DNA of 64,000 nt, taken from contig JANYGI010000113.1 of assembly GCA_025362495.1 (NCBI GenBank), forward strand, positions 1 through 64,000, given 5' to 3'. The translations under genes were made by a program, and so were the position numbers. Position 1 is the stretch's first letter; each line of letters opens with the position of its first letter. Shown here one piece after another: positions 59,153 through 64,000 of the stretch. Below the pieces are notes generated by a model that ran no database searches, was not told where the DNA came from, and saw only the letters and a list, made by a program, of their open reading frames with translations. Origin of the DNA: Byssovorax sp. (lineage in GTDB: Bacteria > Myxococcota_A > Polyangia > Polyangiales > Polyangiaceae).

Positions 59153-60187
59153 TCACTTCGGCAGCCGGTACTCCCAGCTGAACGGGAGGAACACCGACAG
59201 GCCAACCTGCGCCTGAACGTTGTTGGTGAAGCTGGCCCCTCCGGGATCGAGCCACGTGCTCGAGTCCTGAGCGAGGGGCTTCTTCGTGTTGGGGTCGAGC
59301 CCAAGCGCGATCTTCGGGTTCTCGAGCTCGTCGAAGAACAGATAGTCACTGACCTCGAGCGTGGCTGCGAGCCAGCGATTGAAGAAGATTCGCAGACCAC
59401 CACCGACGTGAAACGAGACCTTCGGCTTGAAATCGAAGGTTCGGTTGTCGGGATCGACGACGGCGATCGGACGAGTCGAGATGGCGCCGACACCGCCGAC
59501 CACGAAGAAGTCGTAGTGGAAGATGAAGTCGCTGAAGCCGGCAAACTTGCCGTACGCCGGAACGTACGAGAAGTTCGCGTTGGCGTTCCACTGGTACTCG
59601 GTCACCGGCTCGCCGACGCGTGCTGCGCGGCTAGTCTGCAGGTTGAAGTTCGAGTTCGAGTTCAGCCCGGCGTACAAGTTACCGTTCACGCCGATGGCGA
59701 GCACGTTGGTGATGTACCAGTTCACCGCGAGCCCCGGTCCGGGGTGCCCGACGAACTGATCGTTCATGGTGATCCCGAAGTAGGGATTCACCTCGAACCG
59801 ATGGTTGCGGAGCGCATAAATCTGCTGCACCGCGTACATCTGGACTTTCATGTCCCGATTGGCGGCCTTCTCCATATCAATCGTCGGGCAAGCCGTCGGA
59901 TCGATTTTGCAGATGTCGCCCAAACCAGCGTCGTCGCCGGCGGGCGCCGGCGTATCTCCGCCAACGGGCGCCGTTGCACCGTCCTTCGGAGCATCCCCAC
60001 CCTCGAGGTTGACTTCTTTGACGTCACCCGTAGCTGCCGGAGCGGCAGCGGGCTTGTCTTTGGAAGTGTCCTTGGGATTCTTCCCTGCTTGCGCTTTCGG
60101 TTGCGCCGCTTTCGGTTGCGCCAGTGCCGTAGCAGGCATCGCAACCAGCGCAGCCGCAACGAGAAGCCCCACGCGAGCCTGCTTCAT
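59153..60187 (-). CDS. Outer-membrane beta-barrel protein with an acidic/Pro linker
   Basis: The 344-residue protein starts MKQARVGLLVAAALVAMPAT from an ATG at 60187 with GGAAGGG 6-7 bp upstream; the ATG two codons earlier is too close to that site. The signal is cleaved near ALA-QP. A Lys/Pro/Ala-rich linker leads to barrel strands (HRFEVNPYFGITMNDQFVG, AVNWYITNVLAIGVNG, FIFHYDFFVVGGVGAIS, VSFHVGGGLRIFFNRW). It is a member of the same myxobacterial barrel family as the next gene, and the two are probably paralogues in one operon. Confidence 0.85.
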   Translation of the reverse strand: MKQARVGLLVAAALVAMPATALAQPKAAQPKAQAGKNPKDTSKDKPAAAPAATGDVKEVNLEGGDAPKDGATAPVGGDTPAPAGDDAGLGDICKIDPTACPTIDMEKAANRDMKVQMYAVQQIYALRNHRFEVNPYFGITMNDQFVGHPGPGLAVNWYITNVLAIGVNGNLYAGLNSNSNFNLQTSRAARVGEPVTEYQWNANANFSYVPAYGKFAGFSDFIFHYDFFVVGGVGAISTRPIAVVDPDNRTFDFKPKVSFHVGGGLRIFFNRWLAATLEVSDYLFFDELENPKIALGLDPNTKKPLAQDSSTWLDPGGASFTNNVQAQVGLSVFLPFSWEYRLPK

Positions 60188-60496
60188 CGCCATCCCTTCC
60201 GCAGTCCGTTCGACATGAGCATCTTCTCGCTCAAGTGAGTACAGCAGAGTAACTACGCGAGATCATTCAAAAAATCGGCAAACCGCCAAGCCCGAGGGAC
60301 TATATCACGCGGAATTTCTCGGAATCAACAACCAAATCCGAGTCTTTCGGATGAATATCGTGCGCTCGTCGGTTTCCCGCGGCTCGCGAGCGGATCTTTC
60401 CAACCGGCGACCGCGCGAAGCCCTGCTTTGTCGCTGAAAGCGTCGCGGCATCATCGAGGCCTCGAACCATCCGGGGCCTCATCGAGCTGAGGTGAT
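60188..60496. other. AT-richer upstream region of the barrel genes; no gene
   Basis: This 309-bp gap between ftsY and the barrel pair is notably AT-richer than the surroundings. It contains a possible promoter for the barrel genes and a long untranslated leader of about 105 bases. No open frame with coding bias is present. Confidence 0.55.
60299..60328 (-). promoter_or_regulatory. Candidate sigma70-type promoter of the barrel gene pair
   Basis: On the minus strand TTGATT (60328-60323) and TATAGT (60304-60299) are 18 bp apart, close to consensus in an otherwise GC-rich genome. Transcription would begin near 60292. The call rests on spacing and base composition only. Confidence 0.35.
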
Positions 60497-61831
60497 TCAC
60501 GCTGCGGCGTCCGATTCGGAGCCCTGGCCGAGCATCGCCTCGACGAACTCTTCGGCCACGAACTCGCGGAGGTCTTCCGCGCGCTCGCCGATGCCGATGT
60601 AGCGAACGGGGAGGTTGTGCTCGGCGCATATGCCGAGGATCACGCCGCCCTTCGCCGTTCCGTCGAGCTTGGTGAGGACGATGCCCGAGAGCGGCAGCGA
60701 CTCCTTGAACATCGCGGCCTGCTGCATGGCGTTCTGACCGTTGGTCGCGTCGAGCACGAGGAGCGTCTCGTGCGGCGCGCCGTCGAGGGCCTTCGCCATC
60801 GTGCGCGAGACCTTGGTGAGCTCGTCCATCAGGTTCGTCTTGGTGTGCAGGCGACCCGCGGTGTCGACCAGGACGACGTCGGCGCCCGTCTCTTTCGCGC
60901 GCTGGATTGCGTCGAAGATCACGGCGCCAGGGTTGGCGCCGTCTTTACCGCTCACGACCTCGCAGCCGACGCGCTTGCCCCAGATGTTGAGCTGCTGCAC
61001 CGCCGCCGCGCGGAACGTGTCGCCCGCGGCGAGCACGACCTTCTTGTTCTCGGCCTTGAGCTTCGTCGCGAGCTTGCCGATCGTGGTCGTCTTGCCGACG
61101 CCGTTGACGCCGACGACCATCACCACGGTGGGGTGCGCCGAGAGCGTGATGCCGCCGCCGCCGATGCTGAGGATCTTGACGGCGTGCTCGCGGAGCGAGG
61201 CCCAGACCTTGTCGTTGTCGGCGAGCTCCTTCTTTTGAAGGGCTTCCTTGATGTCGGCGAGGAGCGCCTCGGTCGTGCGCACGCCGACGTCGGAGGTGAG
61301 GAGCACCTCTTCGATCTGGTCGACGATTTGCGGATCGATCTCTTTCGAGCCGGTGAACAGCGCCTTGAGCCGGCCGAAGAAGCCTTCCTTCTCGCGCACG
61401 CGCGTGAGGCCCTTGCGGAGACCTTCGACGTCGCGCTTCTGCGCGCTCGACGGCGCGGCGTCGCGGCGCGGCGCGGGCTTCGCGGCGGCCGACGGCGGCG
61501 CCTCGACGACCGAGACCTCTTCAGGCTCGGGCGCGGGCTTTGCGACGGGCGGCGGCGTCGAGGGCTTTGCGACGGGCGCGGGCTTGACGGCGGCAGCCGG
61601 CGGAGGCGCGGGCTTCTCCGGAACCTTCGACGGCGCAGGCTTCGTCGCCTCGGTCGACGGCTTCGCGAGCGAGGTCGCGGGCTTCGTCGGCTCGGTCGCG
61701 CTCGGGAGCTTCTTCTCCTCGGGCGGGGCCTCGATCTGCTCGGCCTTCGCCTTGCTGGACCGCGAGTAAAGGATGAAACCGATCACCGCGATTGCGATGA
61801 CGACGGCGATGACGATGAAGGTCGAGTCCAC
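60497..61831 (-). CDS. ftsY: Signal recognition particle receptor FtsY
   Basis: The 444-residue GTPase docks the signal recognition particle and ribosomes at the membrane. It has an N-terminal TM helix (FIVIAVVIAIAVIGFILYS), a long Pro/Ala/Lys linker (residues 30-130), the helical N domain and the G domain with GVNGVGKTTTIGKLA, DTFRAAAVQQL, DTAGRLHTKTNLM, TKLDGTAKGG and GIGERAEDLREF. All GTPase and SRP-contact motifs are intact. The TM anchor instead of a simple acidic A domain is seen in related deltaproteobacterial lineages. It stands apart from its neighbours with gaps of more than 150 bp. Confidence 0.97.
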   Translation of the reverse strand: MDSTFIVIAVVIAIAVIGFILYSRSSKAKAEQIEAPPEEKKLPSATEPTKPATSLAKPSTEATKPAPSKVPEKPAPPPAAAVKPAPVAKPSTPPPVAKPAPEPEEVSVVEAPPSAAAKPAPRRDAAPSSAQKRDVEGLRKGLTRVREKEGFFGRLKALFTGSKEIDPQIVDQIEEVLLTSDVGVRTTEALLADIKEALQKKELADNDKVWASLREHAVKILSIGGGGITLSAHPTVVMVVGVNGVGKTTTIGKLATKLKAENKKVVLAAGDTFRAAAVQQLNIWGKRVGCEVVSGKDGANPGAVIFDAIQRAKETGADVVLVDTAGRLHTKTNLMDELTKVSRTMAKALDGAPHETLLVLDATNGQNAMQQAAMFKESLPLSGIVLTKLDGTAKGGVILGICAEHNLPVRYIGIGERAEDLREFVAEEFVEAMLGQGSESDAAA

Positions 61832-61992
61832 GATCGGTTCTCCGGGGGCGGCGTGCGACTATATGAAACGCGGCGACCACGTCAACGTGCGTCGCCCGAG
61901 CGAGCGGCGATTGGCTCGATTGCCCGCGTGGCGTGCGTGATCCGCGGCGCGCATCGCAGGACGTCAGGGCGCCGTTCGCAGCGCGGGCGCGC

Positions 61993-63843
61993 TCAGCGAA
62001 GCGCGCGCGGCTCGACGCTGCGCACCTCGCGCTCGACGGGCTCGACCACGGGATCAGGCCCGTACGCGACGTTCTCGACGCGACGCGCCCACGCTTCGAT
62101 CTCTTCCGCGCTGCCGCGCGCGGCGACGCGGCGCACGTGACCAGGCGTCGGCTCGGGCGTGCCGTCGTACGGCGCACCCTGTCGGCGAGCCCAGCGCACC
62201 AGGCGATCGAGCAGCGCGCGTCGGCGCGTCACGAGCGCGACGCCGAGCGCGCTCGGCGGCGGCAGCGCTTGCTCGTAGGCGCTGTGAAGGGGCGACTCCA
62301 CGACGAGGCGCGCGTCGCTGCGGTGCGCGGCGTCGAGCGCGAACATGCCGCGCTCATCGGTGAGGACCTCGGCGATGACGCCGTCGCCCTGGAAGCTCGG
62401 CGCGATGATCGCGAGGCGCGCGCCCACGATCGGCGTGCCCTCGTGCGCGTCGCTCACGACCCCGCTCCACCCGTTGCCCACGCGCGGCGGCCCGAGCACC
62501 TGCACGCCCGCCTTGCCCGAAGGCAGCGCGGGGAGGATCTCTTCGCCCGGCGCGACCGGCGCCTTCGGCGCGCGCCGCCATCCGCCGACGACCCACGCGC
62601 CCGCGGCGAGCACGACGAGCGCGACGAGGATCTCCTTCAAAATGCCCGGTCCCGCGAGGCTCACCTCGGTCTGCAACGCGGGGCCCGCGCGGTACCACGG
62701 AGCCGACGACACGTAGCGCAGGAGGATCGGCACCGTGCTCGCGCCGCCCGACGCGAAGCTCACGACGACGTGCGCGTGGCCGTGCGTGACCTCGCCCGCG
62801 CCGACGCTCTCGCCCGCTGTCGGTGCAGCCGTCCGGCCTGCCGCGAGCGATCGGATCACCTCGATCACGCCGCCGTCGACGGCGCCGCGGCCGGTGGTGA
62901 CGTCGACGTCGATCGCGAACCCGTCGTCGGCGTCGGCGCGCTCGATCGGATGCGTGAGCGCGAGGTGAACGTCGGCGCGGCGCACGATCGGCTGGGCGAT
63001 GGAAGCCTTCGCGATCCCTGGTTTTCCATCGAATCGCGCGATCACCTCGCCCGCGCCCGGGCCCGCGAGCGTCGCCGTCTTCACCTCGAAGCGCGCGCGC
63101 CCGTCGCCGCCGGTCGCGGCCTCGGCGAGGCGCTGCGCGTGCTCGTCCTCGAGCGTGAGCGCCACGCCCTCGCGCCGCGCGGGTGGAGGCGATCCGGGGC
63201 GGCTCGCGTCGGTGCGATCGATGCGCAGCGACGCGGTGATCGTCACGCTGTCCTTGTCGAGATCGATGGTCTCGGGCGGCGGCTCGAAGCGCACGAGCGT
63301 GCGGAGCAGGTGGTCTTGATCGGGCTCGACGCTGAGCTGGGTTTCGAACGCGTCGTGGATCTTGCTGCCGCCGTAGCGGACCTTGAACACGACCTTGGGG
63401 ATCGAGGCTTTCCCGACGACGCAGAACGTTCCGCGCTCGTCGGTGTCGATCGCGCCCTCGGCCGCCGTGCCGCCGAGTCGACGCTGCGACGGGCCCTCGC
63501 ACGGCTCGAGTGACGTTAGGTGAATCGGAGTGCGCAGATCGTCCGGTGCAAACGCCTGGAGGGTGATGGGCGCGTGCGGGACCGGGCTGCCTGCGTCGTC
63601 GATCAGCGCGCCGCGGATCGAGAAGCCGTCGGGCTCCGACGACGCGGCGATCTGGAGCTCTGCGGTGCCGCGTACATGCACGTGGAGGCCCGAGCCGGAC
63701 GGCGGCGATCCCGACGTGGCCGGGGCCGTCTGCGCGCGCGCGTCGGAGGTGGTCGGACCGAGGCCGATGGCTGCAACGAGGAACGCGAACCCGAGGACGA
63801 TCCCTCGCGCTGCAGCGCCGCCCCGCGTTTCACGCGCGATCAT
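61993..63843 (-). CDS. Large exported membrane protein with Ig-like and carboxypeptidase-like domains
   Basis: The 616-residue product starts MIARETRGGAAARGIVLGFA, a signal peptide cleaved near ARA-QT. Two or more beta-sandwich domains follow (FSIRGALIDDAGSPVPHAPI, VFKVRYGGSKIHDAF, ARFEVKTATLAGPGAG), with one TM helix near residue 430 (EILVALVVLAAGAWVVGG). A second beta domain, WSGVVSDAHEGTPIVGARLAI, resembles carboxypeptidase-regulatory-like folds; a basic helical C-terminus (RRRALLDRLVRWARR) ends the protein. I do not recognise a named family. It probably sits in the inner membrane facing the periplasm. The ATG at 63843 is chosen because it opens the signal peptide; the 157 bp upstream show no gene. 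Confidence 0.8.
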   Translation of the reverse strand: MIARETRGGAAARGIVLGFAFLVAAIGLGPTTSDARAQTAPATSGSPPSGSGLHVHVRGTAELQIAASSEPDGFSIRGALIDDAGSPVPHAPITLQAFAPDDLRTPIHLTSLEPCEGPSQRRLGGTAAEGAIDTDERGTFCVVGKASIPKVVFKVRYGGSKIHDAFETQLSVEPDQDHLLRTLVRFEPPPETIDLDKDSVTITASLRIDRTDASRPGSPPPARREGVALTLEDEHAQRLAEAATGGDGRARFEVKTATLAGPGAGEVIARFDGKPGIAKASIAQPIVRRADVHLALTHPIERADADDGFAIDVDVTTGRGAVDGGVIEVIRSLAAGRTAAPTAGESVGAGEVTHGHAHVVVSFASGGASTVPILLRYVSSAPWYRAGPALQTEVSLAGPGILKEILVALVVLAAGAWVVGGWRRAPKAPVAPGEEILPALPSGKAGVQVLGPPRVGNGWSGVVSDAHEGTPIVGARLAIIAPSFQGDGVIAEVLTDERGMFALDAAHRSDARLVVESPLHSAYEQALPPPSALGVALVTRRRALLDRLVRWARRQGAPYDGTPEPTPGHVRRVAARGSAEEIEAWARRVENVAYGPDPVVEPVEREVRSVEPRALR

Positions 63844-64000
63844 CGCGGCGATATTCGGCCATCCCGGCCCGTGCGGGAAGGGGCGCACGCGCTCTCCACG
63901 TCGAATCGAGTGAAGAGGCGGGCGATCGTGCGCGTCCAATCGCCCCGGCAGCGCCGCCCGTCGGGGCAGGACGGCGCGGGGCCCGGGGCGCCGCCCGGGA

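Overview
The window comes from a very GC-rich chromosome, most likely a myxobacterium of the Sorangium/Polyangium type (Myxococcota). The basis is lineage style, not a marker gene. It holds two membrane-anchored Ser/Thr kinases and a third kinase fused to a sigma54 activator. Many lipoproteins carry cysteine-rich or calcium-binding repeats, there is a pair of Myxococcota-type outer-membrane barrels, and a TonB-dependent receptor carries its own TonB-like domain. No rRNA, tRNA, CRISPR array or intact transposase was seen. Codon third positions are nearly all G or C, so long antisense open frames are common and were ignored.

Layout. 1-4 kb: the start of an ABC ATPase gene, then a decaying stretch with two genes cut by in-frame TAG codons, a small BamE-like gene and an Rpn-like gene. 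4-6.8 kb: a Pro/Tyr-rich membrane protein, an FAD oxidoreductase and an unknown gene. 6.9-15.1 kb: the bacterial alpha-2-macroglobulin and PbpC pair. 15.1-18 kb: an OmpA-like lipoprotein with calcium-type repeats, divergent from a surface-repeat protein. 18.1-21.3 kb: an ArsR regulator with a perfect operator, an AHSA1/SRPBCC protein and a UvrA-like ATPase. 21.3-22.3 kb: an MscS channel.

22.4-28.2 kb: a same-strand cluster of kinase, TPR-like protein, two paralogous cysteine-rich lipoproteins and a VWA lipoprotein, with overlapping genes in the middle. 28.2-34.4 kb: an RND efflux permease, adaptor and lipoprotein behind an AraC regulator. 34.6-39.4 kb: a TonB-domain/TonB-receptor fusion, an overlapping lipoprotein gene and a metallophosphoesterase. 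39.4-46.3 kb: an accessory zone with frameshifted genes, an inverted repeat, a second kinase, an alpha/beta hydrolase, a decayed ATPase/TOPRIM-like pair and a 21-bp minisatellite.

46.3-52.3 kb: the 1394-residue kinase-TPR-GAF-sigma54 activator, a DUF3105 lipoprotein and an FHA-GGDEF cyclase. 52.3-57 kb: an apparent extracellular electron-transfer locus with an outer-membrane barrel, a 13-haem cytochrome, a small helical protein and a haem-motif lipoprotein. 57-64 kb: a HEAT-repeat protein, two myxobacterial outer-membrane barrels, FtsY and a large secreted/membrane protein.

The two most interesting places are the barrel plus 13-haem cytochrome locus (53.9-57.0 kb) and the decayed two-gene ATPase/TOPRIM-like module (44.3-46.0 kb), in which both genes are broken. 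Six genes look interrupted, three by TAG codons and three by frameshifts. Raw reads would be needed to separate real decay from sequence error.
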